Notes: generated by a model not told the origin, from the letters alone. 46,271 nucleotides of DNA from an uncultured Faecalibacterium sp. (GCA_934547065.1 CAKTEF010000013.1:1-46271); one strand, 5' to 3'. Counted from the stretch's first letter, positions 14,940-23,712 are shown. A program made the numbers and translations.

Positions 14940-16327
14940 CAGAAGTCGATCTCCTCCAGCCGCAGCAGCGCCAGAATGTAGATCTTCAGCGCTTCCAGCA
15001 GCTTGTCGATGGGGGCCGCCTCGTTGGCACCGTGCATCGGGCCGCCAAAGGCAGGCAGCACCATGTCATTGTGCTCCGGGCCAAAGCTGACCGCATAGGG
15101 GAAGTGGCGGGCATAGGTGCCGCCGCCCATGGTAAAGGGGGTGGCGTTCTCGCCGGTCACCTCGTTGTAGGTGTCGATGCAGGCCTTGATGGCCGGAGTG
15201 TCGGCCCCGATATAGAACGGCTCGGCACTTTCCACATGCTCCAGCGCAGCACCGGTGCCAATGGCCTGGCGGATCTTTTCGGCCATCTCCTCGCCGGTGG
15301 TGCAGGTGGGGTAGCGGCTGTCCATGGTCTGGACGATGCGGCCGTCTTTCATAGAGATGCGGCCGCCGATCACGGTCAGCGGGCCAAAGGGGCCGTCGGC
15401 ACAGTCGATGCCAAGGCCGGTGCCTGCCGTGGAGGCGTGGAGCTTTTTCAGCGCTTCCAGATAGGCACGCTCGGTTTCGTTGCACAGGTCGTTATCCAGC
15501 AGGTAGTTCACCACCAGGCCAATGGCGTTGACGGTGCCCTCCGGCATGGCAGCGTGGCCGCTCTTGCCCCAGCCGCGGATGCGTACGCCATTGCCCTCCG
15601 GTTCCAGCGTGATGTTGGGGGCATTCTTCAGTTTGGTGATGTCCGTTTCCACCAGAGCGCTGGCGCGGTCCGGCACGGCATTGTTGGCAACGCCGCCCTC
15701 AAAGGCCTTGATCTCGCCATTGCACACCGGGCTGACCAGCTCGGCCCCAAAGTGGCCTTTTTCGCCGTTGCACACCGGGAACTCCGCGTCGGGGGTAAAG
15801 CAGAACACCGGGGCGGGATAGTTCTTGAGGTAGTAGTCCACATCCCGCATGCTGGTCTCCTCGTTGTCGCCGATCAGGGCACGGATGGGATAGCGCAGGG
15901 CGGTCGCCTGCTCCTTGAGGAACTTCAGGGCATACAGGGTGACCACCATGGGGCCCTTGTCGTCTGCCACGCCGCGGCCGATCAGCCAGCCGTCGCGGAT
16001 CTGCATCTGGAACGGGTCCTGCGTCCAGCCGTTGCCCTCCGGCACCACATCCACATGGCAGATGGTCGCCAGATACTTTTCGGCCTCTGCGCCGGGCAAC
16101 TCGGCGTAGCCAATGTAGTTTTCACAGTTGCGGGTGGCAAGGCCCATGCCTGCCGCCAGTTCCAGCGTTTTGTCCAGCGCAGCGCGTGCGCCTGCGCCAA
16201 ACGGAGCGCCCTCTGCCGGGGTGCTCTCCACGCTGTTGACGGACACCAGCGCAGCAATGTCCCGGAGCAGCTGTTCCTTGTTTGCCGCAATAAAGGTGTC
16301 GATCTTCTGGTTCAATGCCTGATCCAT
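14939..16327 (-). CDS. M20 family dipeptidase (Sapep/PepV type)
   Basis: A 462-residue zinc or manganese di-metal peptidase. ICHVDVVPEGNGW carries the first metal His and catalytic Asp; GRGVADDKGPMV has the bridging Asp, and DNEETSMRDVDYY the general base Glu and the next ligand. A large lid domain occupies the middle and a late FGPEHNDMVLPAFGGPMHGANE has the final His. The family removes N-terminal residues from dipeptides, including beta-Ala and D-amino forms, in the cytoplasm. AAAGGA lies about 8 bp upstream of the ATG. The DUF3842 gene follows in overlap. It likely works in amino-acid recovery from imported peptides. Confidence 0.9.
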   Translation of the reverse strand: MDQALNQKIDTFIAANKEQLLRDIAALVSVNSVESTPAEGAPFGAGARAALDKTLELAAGMGLATRNCENYIGYAELPGAEAEKYLATICHVDVVPEGNGWTQDPFQMQIRDGWLIGRGVADDKGPMVVTLYALKFLKEQATALRYPIRALIGDNEETSMRDVDYYLKNYPAPVFCFTPDAEFPVCNGEKGHFGAELVSPVCNGEIKAFEGGVANNAVPDRASALVETDITKLKNAPNITLEPEGNGVRIRGWGKSGHAAMPEGTVNAIGLVVNYLLDNDLCNETERAYLEALKKLHASTAGTGLGIDCADGPFGPLTVIGGRISMKDGRIVQTMDSRYPTCTTGEEMAEKIRQAIGTGAALEHVESAEPFYIGADTPAIKACIDTYNEVTGENATPFTMGGGTYARHFPYAVSFGPEHNDMVLPAFGGPMHGANEAAPIDKLLEALKIYILALLRLEEIDF

Positions 16328-16408
16328 GGTTGAATCGTCCTTTCTTTTTGTCGTAAAGACACATCGCTGTTTATTTTAGCACATTTGAACGGTTTTTGCC
16401 AGCCTTGC

Positions 16409-16894
16409 TCAACCCACTGCAAACAGTCTGCCGGCTGCGCCCAGCACACCGGCGCTGGCCAGACCCATGATGACGCCCGCCAGCAGCACGCCGCCCATGC
16501 AGGCGATCAGCACATCCTTGAACTTCATGTCCAGGATGGAACCGGCCAGGGTGCCGGTCCACGCGCCGGTGCCGGGCAGCGGAATGCCCACGAACAGCAG
16601 CAGCGCCACCGTCAGGCCGCGGCCCGCCTTGGCTTCCAGCTTGCGGCCGCCCAATTCGCCCTTGTTGATGCAAAAGCGGCAGAACGGCCCGATGAGCGGC
16701 TTGTGGTAGCCCCAGATCAAAAACTTTCGGGCAAACAGATAGATGAACGGCACCGGGATCATGTTGCCCAGCACGCAGATCAGGTAGGTCGGCAGAGCGG
16801 GCAGGCCCAGCCCCAGCCCCACGGGGATGGCCCCGCGCAGCTCAATGATGGGCACCATGGAAATAAAAAAGACCAGCAGATAATTCTTGAGCAT
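16409..16894 (-). CDS. Small multidrug export (Sm_multidrug_ex) family membrane protein
   Basis: A 161-residue polytopic protein. The sequence begins LLVFFISMVPIIELRGAIPVGLGLGLP, characteristic of this COG2426-like family, and continues with four or five hydrophobic helices and a VGIPLPGTGAWTGTLAG loop. Family members are annotated as putative exporters, but I know of no defined substrate. GGAGAG lies about 8 bp before the ATG. It lies 30 bp after the exonuclease III gene on the same strand, so the two may be co-transcribed with the MATE gene upstream. Confidence 0.82.
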   Translation of the reverse strand: MLKNYLLVFFISMVPIIELRGAIPVGLGLGLPALPTYLICVLGNMIPVPFIYLFARKFLIWGYHKPLIGPFCRFCINKGELGGRKLEAKAGRGLTVALLLFVGIPLPGTGAWTGTLAGSILDMKFKDVLIACMGGVLLAGVIMGLASAGVLGAAGRLFAVG

Positions 16895-16924
16895 GGATAC
16901 TCTCCTTTTTGTCAGGCCGCGGGA

Positions 16925-17677
16925 TCACAGGTCAATGACCAGCTCCACCGGGCAGTGATCGGAACCAAAGATCTCGTTGTGGATCTCCGCTGCCTGCACC
17001 TTGTCGGCAATGCGGTTGGAAACGATAAAGTAATCGATGCGCCATCCGGCGTTTTTTTCCCGCGCATGAAAGCGGTAGCTCCACCAGCTGTATTTCACCT
17101 CGGCCGGGTGCAGGGCGCGGAAGCTGTCCGTAAAGCCCGCCGCCAGAAGCTCGGTCATTTTGGCGCGCTCGGCATCGGTAAAGCCTGCGCTCATCCGGTT
17201 GGTCTTAGCGTTCTTGATGTCGATCTCGGTGTGGGCAACGTTCAGATCGCCGCACAGGATCACCGGCTTTTTGGCATCCAGCCCCAGCAGATAGGCGCGG
17301 AACGCATCTTCCCACTGCATCCGGTAATCCAGCCGCTTCAGGCCGTCCTGGCTGTTGGGCGTGTAGCAGTTGACCAGATAGAACGCCGGATATTCCAGCG
17401 TCAGCACCCGGCCCTCGTGGTCGTGCTCGTCGATGCCAATGCCCGTGGTCACCGCCAGCGGAGGCGTTTTGCACCAGCAGGCCGTGCCGGAGTAGCCCTT
17501 TTTCTCGGCCGAGTATGTATATTCGGTGTAGCCCTCCGGCGCAAAATCGGCCTGGCCTGGCTGCATTTTGGTTTCCTGCACCGAAAACACATCCGCATCC
17601 AGTGCGGCAAAGCTCTTTGCAAACTCGTGGGTCAGGCAGGCCCGCAGGCCGTTGACATTCCAGCTGATCAGTTTCAT
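16925..17677 (-). CDS. Exodeoxyribonuclease III / AP endonuclease
   Basis: A 250-residue protein of the exonuclease III family, acting at abasic sites in base-excision repair. Conserved parts are MKLISWNVNGLRA at the start, SVQETKM with the metal-binding Glu35, GYSGTACWCK, CGDLNVAHTEIDIKN with the catalytic Asp and Asn, and the terminal SDHCPVELVIDL with the Asp-His pair. The ATG at 17677 (AAAGGAG 6 bp upstream) gives the normal family length. A longer in-frame reading to 17938 is a shadow over the MATE gene. It follows the MATE gene by 17 bp. Confidence 0.95.
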   Translation of the reverse strand: MKLISWNVNGLRACLTHEFAKSFAALDADVFSVQETKMQPGQADFAPEGYTEYTYSAEKKGYSGTACWCKTPPLAVTTGIGIDEHDHEGRVLTLEYPAFYLVNCYTPNSQDGLKRLDYRMQWEDAFRAYLLGLDAKKPVILCGDLNVAHTEIDIKNAKTNRMSAGFTDAERAKMTELLAAGFTDSFRALHPAEVKYSWWSYRFHAREKNAGWRIDYFIVSNRIADKVQAAEIHNEIFGSDHCPVELVIDL

Positions 17678-17694
17678 CTGCTTCTCCTTTGATG

Positions 17695-19068
17695 TTATGC
17701 CTGATATTTTGCTTTCCATGCACCGCTGCGGAACCGCACCGCAAAGCAGGTCACGCGGCAGATCCAGTCGATGACCATGGCGACCCACACGCCCACAGCG
17801 CCCCAGCCCAGCCGGACGCACAGCAGGTAGCTGAAGCCCAGCCGCCACACGGCCATGCTGAGGACCGAAACGATCATCGTAAATTTCACGTCGTTGGCGG
17901 CGCGCAGGGCGTTGGGCAGAACAAAAGAGGACGGCCACAGGAACAGGCCGCTGCCCGCGTGGATGCGCACCAGCAGAACGGCCAGTTCCATCGTTGCGCC
18001 GGACAGTGCGTAGATCCCCACCAGCGGCCGCAGGAACAGCAGGATGCAGCCGTTGGACACGCCCATGGCAACATAGGCCCAGAGCAGCAGTTTCCGGGTG
18101 TAGTAGATGGTCTGCTCATCGTCCCCTGCACCGACGCACCGGCCCACCACCGAGATCATGGCCAGGCTGATCGCCTGGCCGGGGATGCAGCCCATGCCGT
18201 CCAGGTTGTTGGCCACGGCGTTGGCCGCGATCTGCACCGTGCCAAAGGTGGAGATCATGCTCACCACCAGGATGCGGCCCGCCTGGAACAGACTGTTCTC
18301 AAACGCAGAGGGGATGCCGATGCCCAGAATGCGCCTGGCCATCCGGCCATCCAGCCGGGTGCTTTTGGGCACGGTCAGGCTGTGGCCTTTCTGGTAGCAG
18401 CGGCCCAGGATCAGCACAGCCGCCACCACACGGGAGATCACGCTGGGCCAGGCGACACCATCCACGCCCATTTTCAGGCCAAAGATGCACACCGCATTGC
18501 CCACGATGTTGATAATATTCATCAGGATACTGATCTGCATCGAGATCTTGGAGTTGCCCATGCTGCGGAACAGCGCCGCACCGGCATTGTACAGTGCAAG
18601 GAACGGATAGCTCAGCGCCGTGATCCGCAGGTAGAGCACGCCCGCTTCCAGCACATCGGCATCAACGCTGCCGTAGCACAGCCGGATCATGGGCCGGGCC
18701 AGCACAAAGCAGAACACACAGACCCCCGCGCCCAGCAGTGCGCTGAGCAGGATGAGCTGGCCGGAGCTGCTGTTGGCGTGCTCCTGTTCCCGCGCACCCA
18801 GATACTGGCTGACCACCACCGCGCCGCCGGTAGCCAGTGCCGCAAACACCACGATGATGAGCTGGTTGATCATATCCACCAGGCTCACACCCGAAATCGC
18901 GGCCTCGCCGCAGCGGGACACCATCATGGTATCGGCCATGCCCACGGTCACGGCCAGCAGCTGCTCCACCAGCAGCGGCCACACCAGACGCAGCAGCTCT
19001 TTCTGGCTGAACAGCGGAGCCCGCTCACCGAACCGGGGCCCTTTTTCCTTTGCGATCTCCTGTTGCAT
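17695..19068 (-). CDS. MATE family efflux transporter
   Basis: A 457-residue protein with about twelve membrane helices in two homologous halves (starts WPLLVEQLLAVTVGMADTMMVS and IPSAFENSLFQAGRILVVSM). MATE proteins export cationic drugs or metabolites by Na+ or H+ antiport. I chose the ATG at 19068 (AAGGA 4 bp upstream) over one 23 codons earlier, since the earlier residues are not part of the fold. The promoter lies at 19150-19178. Exonuclease III and the small exporter follow closely, so the three may form one unit. Confidence 0.9.
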   Translation of the reverse strand: MQQEIAKEKGPRFGERAPLFSQKELLRLVWPLLVEQLLAVTVGMADTMMVSRCGEAAISGVSLVDMINQLIIVVFAALATGGAVVVSQYLGAREQEHANSSSGQLILLSALLGAGVCVFCFVLARPMIRLCYGSVDADVLEAGVLYLRITALSYPFLALYNAGAALFRSMGNSKISMQISILMNIINIVGNAVCIFGLKMGVDGVAWPSVISRVVAAVLILGRCYQKGHSLTVPKSTRLDGRMARRILGIGIPSAFENSLFQAGRILVVSMISTFGTVQIAANAVANNLDGMGCIPGQAISLAMISVVGRCVGAGDDEQTIYYTRKLLLWAYVAMGVSNGCILLFLRPLVGIYALSGATMELAVLLVRIHAGSGLFLWPSSFVLPNALRAANDVKFTMIVSVLSMAVWRLGFSYLLCVRLGWGAVGVWVAMVIDWICRVTCFAVRFRSGAWKAKYQA

Positions 19069-19149
19069 CGTATCCTTCTTTCCCGGCGCAGGCTTCCCCC
19101 GCCATGCTCCGGCAGCCCAAGGGCCGCAGAGACTCATTTTATCATGCTC

Positions 19150-19178
19150 ATCTTAACACAGCCCACCGGGCTTGTAAA
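19150..19178 (-). promoter_or_regulatory. Promoter of the MATE gene
   Basis: TTTACA (19173-19178), 17 bp, TAAGAT (19150-19155) on the minus strand, about 75 bp before the chosen start. Confidence 0.65.
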
Positions 19179-19351
19179 GAATCGTCTGCCCTTTCACGAA
19201 GTTTCCCCTCCGGCGGACCCAACGGGTTTCATCACTTTGCCTGACACTGTGCTCCAAAATTTGTGCGTTGTGCCAAATTTTCGATTTTTGCGCGCAGCGG
19301 AGAATTTTTTTCCAAAAAGGTCTTGTATTTTTCTGTGAAACGTGCTATCTT

Positions 19352-19538
19352 GTATCCAACAGAAGCGGCTGTTGGATACAAAGCCTTGTGACGTTGTTTT
19401 TTCCGTTTCTGTGTTTTTCTTCTTCTCATTCTAATCCGCTATTTTCTTCATTTACCTTCTTATCATTTACCCGGTCCCCTCTGCTGGGGACAAAAAAGCG
19501 ATGTCCCAACCTGCACGGGACATCGCTTTTTTATTTTT
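19352..19538 (+). ncRNA. Candidate small RNA of unknown class
   Basis: A plus-strand promoter (TTGTAT at 19323-19328, 17 bp, TATCTT at 19346-19351) is followed by a perfect 13-bp inverted repeat with 6-nt loop (19350-19362 and 19369-19381). About 90 nt of C/U-rich, weakly structured sequence come next, then a hairpin (GTCCCC, 6 nt, GGGGAC at 19474-19491) and a strong terminator. No ORF with a ribosome-binding site is present. The layout of 5' hairpin, pyrimidine-rich open region and terminator is that of a trans-acting RNA. The alternative is that the dyad is an operator. Not recognised as any known family. Confidence 0.4.
19487..19538. terminator. Bidirectional terminator beyond folC
   Basis: Ten paired bases (GCGATGTCCC/GGGACATCGC) with a 9-nt loop, six A on the left and TTTTTTATTTTT on the right. 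It ends folC from the right and the candidate small RNA from the left. Confidence 0.88.
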
Positions 19539-19547
19539 GGTTTTGGA

Positions 19548-20834
19548 TCAGCCCTGCTCTGCACAGCCGGTCAGCTGCGCAAAAGCCGTGCGTACCTCGC
19601 CGGAGAAATACAGCGTGCCCAATGCACACACCGGGCCGCTGCCGCCCAGGGCCACGGCGCGGGCCACGCCCGCCTCAATGGAGGGGGCAGGTTCGGCCGT
19701 GCCGCCGCGCACCCGGATGTGCTCAGCCAGCGTCTGGGCCGGCATGGCGCGGGGCGTATGGGCGGCCACCGTGACGAACCGCTTTGCCAGCGGCAGCAGC
19801 AGTTCCAGCATCTCGTCCACATCCTTATCGGCCATGATGCTGAGCAGGAACACGAATTTCTGGCCGGGGAAGCGATCGCGCAGGCTCTGCACGGTGGCAC
19901 GCATCCCATGGGCATTGTGGCTGCCGTCCAGCAGGAACGCCGGGCTGTGGCGCAGCAGCTCGAACCGGCCCGGCCAGCTCACCTGCTCCAGCCCCTGCCG
20001 GACAGCGGATTCCGGAATATTCCAGCCCCGCTGCCGCAGCACCCGCAGCGCCGTGATGGCAACGGCCGCGTTTTTGGGCTGGTAGCTGCCGATCAGCGGC
20101 AGGCGGATGTTTTCCAGCCCGTCAAAATCAAAGTTCACACCGTCCAGGTCGCCGCCCCGAACGTTCAGCTTGGCAAAATCCACCACGGTCAGCGGGGCGT
20201 TCTGCCGTTCCGCCGCGCGGGCGATCACGGCATCGGCCTCCGGTGCGCCGCCGTAGCTTACCACCGGGCTGCCCGGTTTGATGATGCCCGCCTTGGCCGA
20301 AGCGATCTCCGCCAGCGTCGGGCCAAGCTCCTTGACGTGGTCCATGCCCAGCGCCGTGATCACCGCGCACTCCGGCGGGTCGATGACGTTGGTGGAGTCC
20401 AGCGTACCGCCCAGGCCCACTTCCAGCACCACGATGTCGCACCGCTGCTGCGCAAACCAGAGCATTCCCAGCGCCGTGATGATCTCAAACTCGGTGGGAA
20501 CATCCGCCATGGCATCGGCGGCAGGCTTTACCTGCTCTACCAGCTGCACCAGCGCCCGGTCCGGGATCTGCTCTCCATCCACCTGGATCCGCTCGTTGAA
20601 GCGGTTGATGAACGGCGAAGTATACAGGCCCACGCGGTACCCGGCCGCCTGCAGACAGGCTGCCAGCATGGCCGCCGTGCTGCCTTTGCCGTTGGTGCCC
20701 GCCACATGGACGAATTTCAGCTGCCTGTGCGGGTCGCCCAGGGCCGCCAGCAGGGTGCGGGTGCGGCTCAGGCCGGGCTTATGGCCCGCCCACTGCACCG
20801 CATGGATGTATTGCATCGCTTCTTCGTAGTTCAT
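19548..20834 (-). CDS. Folylpolyglutamate synthase / dihydrofolate synthase
   Basis: A 428-residue Mur-ligase-type enzyme that adds glutamate to folates with ATP. VAGTNGKGSTAAM contains the P-loop (46-52), the folate loop region YTSPFINRFNERIQVDG follows, and DSTNVIDPPECAVITALGMDHVKELG is the Mur-ligase middle motif. The C-terminal domain is present to normal length (LLDGSHNAHGM). The ATG overlaps the folT stop by 4 bp. Polyglutamylation traps folate in the cell, which fits its pairing with the importer and control by the THF riboswitch. Confidence 0.95.
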   Translation of the reverse strand: MNYEEAMQYIHAVQWAGHKPGLSRTRTLLAALGDPHRQLKFVHVAGTNGKGSTAAMLAACLQAAGYRVGLYTSPFINRFNERIQVDGEQIPDRALVQLVEQVKPAADAMADVPTEFEIITALGMLWFAQQRCDIVVLEVGLGGTLDSTNVIDPPECAVITALGMDHVKELGPTLAEIASAKAGIIKPGSPVVSYGGAPEADAVIARAAERQNAPLTVVDFAKLNVRGGDLDGVNFDFDGLENIRLPLIGSYQPKNAAVAITALRVLRQRGWNIPESAVRQGLEQVSWPGRFELLRHSPAFLLDGSHNAHGMRATVQSLRDRFPGQKFVFLLSIMADKDVDEMLELLLPLAKRFVTVAAHTPRAMPAQTLAEHIRVRGGTAEPAPSIEAGVARAVALGGSGPVCALGTLYFSGEVRTAFAQLTGCAEQG

Positions 20835-21346
20835 TTTTTTACCACCGCCATCAGGGAGCGGTTCTGCAGCAGCAGGCGCAGCAGCACGGTGTTCACCGCG
20901 CTCAGGACCAGTGCATTGGGGATGCGGGCCGCCAGAACGCTCCAGGGATAATTATAAAAAAGGTGCAGCGCCAGCGAGTTGATGACCATGGAACCCACAA
21001 AATGCCCCATCAGCACGCTGCAGCCCACCCGCAGGCCCAGCCGCAGGTTGGAAAGCTGCCGGAATGCAAAGCCCGCCACCAGGCCGATGGCTCCCGCACC
21101 CAGGGTGATCAGCGGGTTGATGGCATAGCCCGAAAGCGTGCCGCCGATCATATCGGCCACGGCACCAATGGCAAAGCCCTCCACCGGCCCGAACAGCACC
21201 GCCCCCAGCAGGGTGGGCAGCGAGCCCAGGTTGAACCGGACAAAGCCGGTGGAAATGGTCAGCACCCGCGCAAATACAATGCTCATGGCCACCAGCAGGG
21301 CCATGACCACCAGCTTGCGCACCGATGTTCCGGAATGTTCGTTCAT
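20831..21346 (-). CDS. Folate ECF transporter S component
   Basis: A 171-residue integral membrane S component that binds folate and docks on the shared energy-coupling module (not in this window). It has six hydrophobic helices. The features that mark FolT are the early LVAMSIVFARVLTISTGFVRFNLGSLP and the loop GAVADMIGGTLSGYAINPLITLG. The ATG at 21346 has GGAGG 9 bp upstream; the 26 codons in frame before it cover the attenuator and are not coding. THF riboswitch, terminator, folT and folC form one regulated unit. The pairing suggests reliance on scavenged folate, though de novo genes could be elsewhere. Confidence 0.9.
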   Translation of the reverse strand: MNEHSGTSVRKLVVMALLVAMSIVFARVLTISTGFVRFNLGSLPTLLGAVLFGPVEGFAIGAVADMIGGTLSGYAINPLITLGAGAIGLVAGFAFRQLSNLRLGLRVGCSVLMGHFVGSMVINSLALHLFYNYPWSVLAARIPNALVLSAVNTVLLRLLLQNRSLMAVVKK

Positions 21347-21395
21347 ATCAATTGTCCTCCCCTTTTTCAAAAGGAACCTGCGGGGCGGGCAGCAG

Positions 21396-21436
21396 AAAAC
21401 GCCCTCCCCTGTGACAAACCGCACAAAGGAGGGCGT
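21396..21436 (-). terminator. Terminator in the folT leader (riboswitch expression platform)
   Basis: On the minus strand CGCCCTCC and GGAGGGCG pair (plus TGTG/CACA inside) and are followed by TTTTCT. It lies between the THF aptamer and folT, with another stable hairpin at about 21458-21486 between them. Confidence 0.7.
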
Positions 21437-21498
21437 GAACCAACATTTTCACATCCAGGCATCGGCTGCAAGCAGCCGTGCCTGCACCCAAGTCCATG

Positions 21499-21596
21499 CA
21501 GCAGCGGGATGCAGATCCTGTACCGCGGGTACCCCTTCGTCCACAGCACAACTCCCCGTTGATGCGGCACTTAACGCACAGGATCTTACTCTGTTG
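21499..21596 (-). promoter_or_regulatory. Tetrahydrofolate (THF) riboswitch
   Basis: The minus strand shows the conserved blocks of the folT-linked THF aptamer in order: GAGTA, then GCGTTAAGTG, GGGGAGTTG, CGAAGGGGTACCCGCGGTAC and GCATCCCGCTG. GATCCTGT and ACAGGATC pair to form an 8-bp stem, and CAACAG/CTGCTG can close the base. Location directly after a promoter and before folT agrees. Binding of reduced folate would favour the downstream terminator (known for the class). Confidence 0.85.
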
Positions 21597-21604
21597 ATAC
21601 TGCT

Positions 21605-21633
21605 ATTATATGCCTTTTTTCGGGCCGATGCAA
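21605..21633 (-). promoter_or_regulatory. Promoter of folT-folC
   Basis: TTGCAT (21628-21633), 17 bp, TATAAT (21605-21610) on the minus strand. Transcription would start within a few bases of the aptamer's 5' end. Confidence 0.75.
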
Positions 21634-21703
21634 TCGCAGGTTCTATCATCTTTGCCAAAGCAGCTTTTCGATTTTTGGAGAAATTGCATAGTTTGCAAGC
21701 ATC

Positions 21704-21850
21704 CTCGCCCTCTCAGGCCGCTTCGCGTCCAGCTCTCCCAAAGGGAGAGCCTATTGCGGCTCATGGTCAGCGGGTGCTGAATCTGGGAGATGCGTTGCCT
21801 CTCCCTTTTTGGGAGAGGTGGCAGCGCGCAGCGCTGACGGAGAGGGCGAG
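21704..21850. repeat. Palindromic intergenic repeat, 147 bp
   Basis: The ends are the perfect 11-bp inverted repeat CTCGCCCTCTC/GAGAGGGCGAG. Internal hairpins include GCTCTCCCAAAGGGAGAGC and CCTCTCCCTTTTTGGGAGAGG. No ORF. It lies between the divergent folT and oligopeptidase promoters. A 27-bp arm recurs exactly at 12085-12111, and 2470-2568 has the same design. Confidence 0.75.
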
Positions 21851-21861
21851 CCAGTTTTTCT

Positions 21862-21890
21862 TTGACGGATGCCGCCAAACGTGCTAATAT
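21862..21890 (+). promoter_or_regulatory. Promoter of the M3 oligopeptidase
   Basis: TTGACG (21862-21867), 17 bp, TAATAT (21885-21890). It starts 11 bp outside the repeat element. Confidence 0.65.
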
Positions 21891-21928
21891 GGTCTTATCA
21901 ATTCAATGTTGCAGAAAGGACCTGTCCC

Positions 21929-23620
21929 ATGAAATTCCGTGAGATGACTTATACCCGCCCCGACATCGACGCGCTGCTGGCTTTGTGCAAGGAGCTGGCC
22001 GCCAAGGCAGCTGCCGCCCCCAGCGGCGAAGCGCTGGTGGAGCTTTACTACGAGCAGAGCCGCGCCTTTGCCGATTACAACACCGCCGCACAGCTGGCTT
22101 CCATCCACTACACCTGCGACACCCGCGATGCCTATTGGAAAGCCGAGCAGGACTTTTTTGATGCCCACGGCCCGGCTGTGGAGAACGCAAGGGTGGAGAT
22201 CAGCCGCGCGTTCCTGGCCAACCCCCATGTGGAGGCCCTGACCCAGGCCTTTGGCACCACCTGCGTGGCCGGCATGAAGAACGCCGTGCTGGGCATGGAC
22301 GACCGCACCGTGGAGCTGCAAAAGGAGTACAACGCCCTGGTCAGCCAGTACCAGCAGGTGTACGGCGGCGCACTGGTGGAGCTGGACGGCAAACAGCTGA
22401 CCATCCCCCAGCTGGGCCCCTACAAGGAGAACCTGGACCCCGCCGTGCGCCGTGCCGCCTACGAGGCCGAGGCAGGCTACTTTGATGCCCACCGCGATGA
22501 GCTGGACAGCCTGTACACCAAGATCGTCAAGAACCTGAACGCGCAGGCGCAGATCCTGGGCTACCACGATTACAGCGAGCTTTCCTATGTGCGGATGAAT
22601 CGCATCGGCTACGGCCCGGAGGAGATTCGGAACTTCCGTGACCAGGTGGCCAACGATGTGGTGCCGGAGCTGAAAAAGGTGATCGAGCTGCGGTGCAGGC
22701 GCACCGGCATCCGGCATCTGACCTTTGCGGACCTGCCCGTAGCCTTCCGCGACGGCAACCCCGCCCCCATCCCCGGCTACGAGGCCCGGATGAGCGCCGC
22801 CCGCACCATGTACCATGCGCTGAGCCCGGAGACCGCCGAGTTCATCGACTTCATGCAGGACAACGAGCTGTTCGATGTGGAGAGCCGCCCCGGCAAGATG
22901 TCCGGCGGCTATATGACCAGCCTGCCCGCCTACAAGGCCCCGTTCATCTTTGCCAACTGGAACAACACCTCCGCCGATGTGGACGTGCTGACCCACGAGT
23001 GCGGCCACGCCTTTGAGGGTTATGTGGCCGAGCGCGACCCCAAAGTGCCCGCCGACCTGGAATGCCCCGGCATGGAAAGCGCCGAGATCCACTCCATGGC
23101 CATGGAGTTCCTCACCGCGCCCTGGCACCACCTGCTGTTTGGCAAGGACACCGAAAAGTACGCCCTGCTCCACGCCGAAGACAGCTTTCTGTTCCTGGCA
23201 TACGGCTGCATCGTGGACGAGTTCCAGCACAAAATGTACCAGAACCCGGACCTGACCCCCGACGAGCGCAACGCCGTGTGGCTGGAACTGGAACACAAGT
23301 ACCGCCCCTGGATCGACTTTGACAACCTGCCGTTCTACGGCCGGGGCGCAGGCTGGCAGCGCCAGCTCCACATCTATGAGTGTCCGTTCTACTATATCGA
23401 CTACTGCCTTTCCACCATGGCGGCGCTGCAGTTCTTCCTGCTGAGCCTTGCCGACCACAAGGATGCCTGGGAGCGCTACCTGAAGCTGGTGCGCCGCGCC
23501 GGCCTTGCCAGCTACACCGAGCTGTGCCGGACCGCCGGGCTCCGCGTGCCCTTTGAGGATGGCTCCATCAAGGCCATCGCCCAGCAGATGAGCCAGTGGA
23601 TCGCGGAGCATCAGGTCTGA
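21929..23620 (+). CDS. M3 family oligoendopeptidase
   Basis: A 563-residue zinc metallopeptidase of the thimet/oligopeptidase F group, which cuts short peptides in the cytoplasm. The zinc site is HECGH at residues 356-360 within VLTHECGHAFEGY; the third ligand Glu lies in the following MESAEIHSMAMEFLT. The long helical N-terminal half forms the channel. The ATG at 21929 with AAAGGA 8 bp upstream is preferred to an earlier one lying in the promoter region. It is a single gene with its own promoter. It fits with the M20 dipeptidase earlier in the window as peptide-recovery functions. Confidence 0.92.
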   Translation: MKFREMTYTRPDIDALLALCKELAAKAAAAPSGEALVELYYEQSRAFADYNTAAQLASIHYTCDTRDAYWKAEQDFFDAHGPAVENARVEISRAFLANPHVEALTQAFGTTCVAGMKNAVLGMDDRTVELQKEYNALVSQYQQVYGGALVELDGKQLTIPQLGPYKENLDPAVRRAAYEAEAGYFDAHRDELDSLYTKIVKNLNAQAQILGYHDYSELSYVRMNRIGYGPEEIRNFRDQVANDVVPELKKVIELRCRRTGIRHLTFADLPVAFRDGNPAPIPGYEARMSAARTMYHALSPETAEFIDFMQDNELFDVESRPGKMSGGYMTSLPAYKAPFIFANWNNTSADVDVLTHECGHAFEGYVAERDPKVPADLECPGMESAEIHSMAMEFLTAPWHHLLFGKDTEKYALLHAEDSFLFLAYGCIVDEFQHKMYQNPDLTPDERNAVWLELEHKYRPWIDFDNLPFYGRGAGWQRQLHIYECPFYYIDYCLSTMAALQFFLLSLADHKDAWERYLKLVRRAGLASYTELCRTAGLRVPFEDGSIKAIAQQMSQWIAEHQV

Positions 23621-23631
23621 AAAAGCCGCTC

Positions 23632-23660
23632 TTGAAAACCGCCGCGCTTTCTATTATAGT
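23632..23660 (+). promoter_or_regulatory. Promoter of mscL
   Basis: TTGAAA (23632-23637), 17 bp, TATAGT (23655-23660), beginning 12 bp after the oligopeptidase stop. Confidence 0.6.
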
Positions 23661-23712
23661 ATAGATAATAAAAACTCCCCTTGCCGGGTGTGAAAAGGAG
23701 CGGTATTCGAAC

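Noticed and set aside
19232..19429. 65-residue basic ORF on the minus strand
   Set aside because: No ribosome-binding site, low-complexity lysine/arginine start, and it covers the palindrome and candidate RNA promoter.
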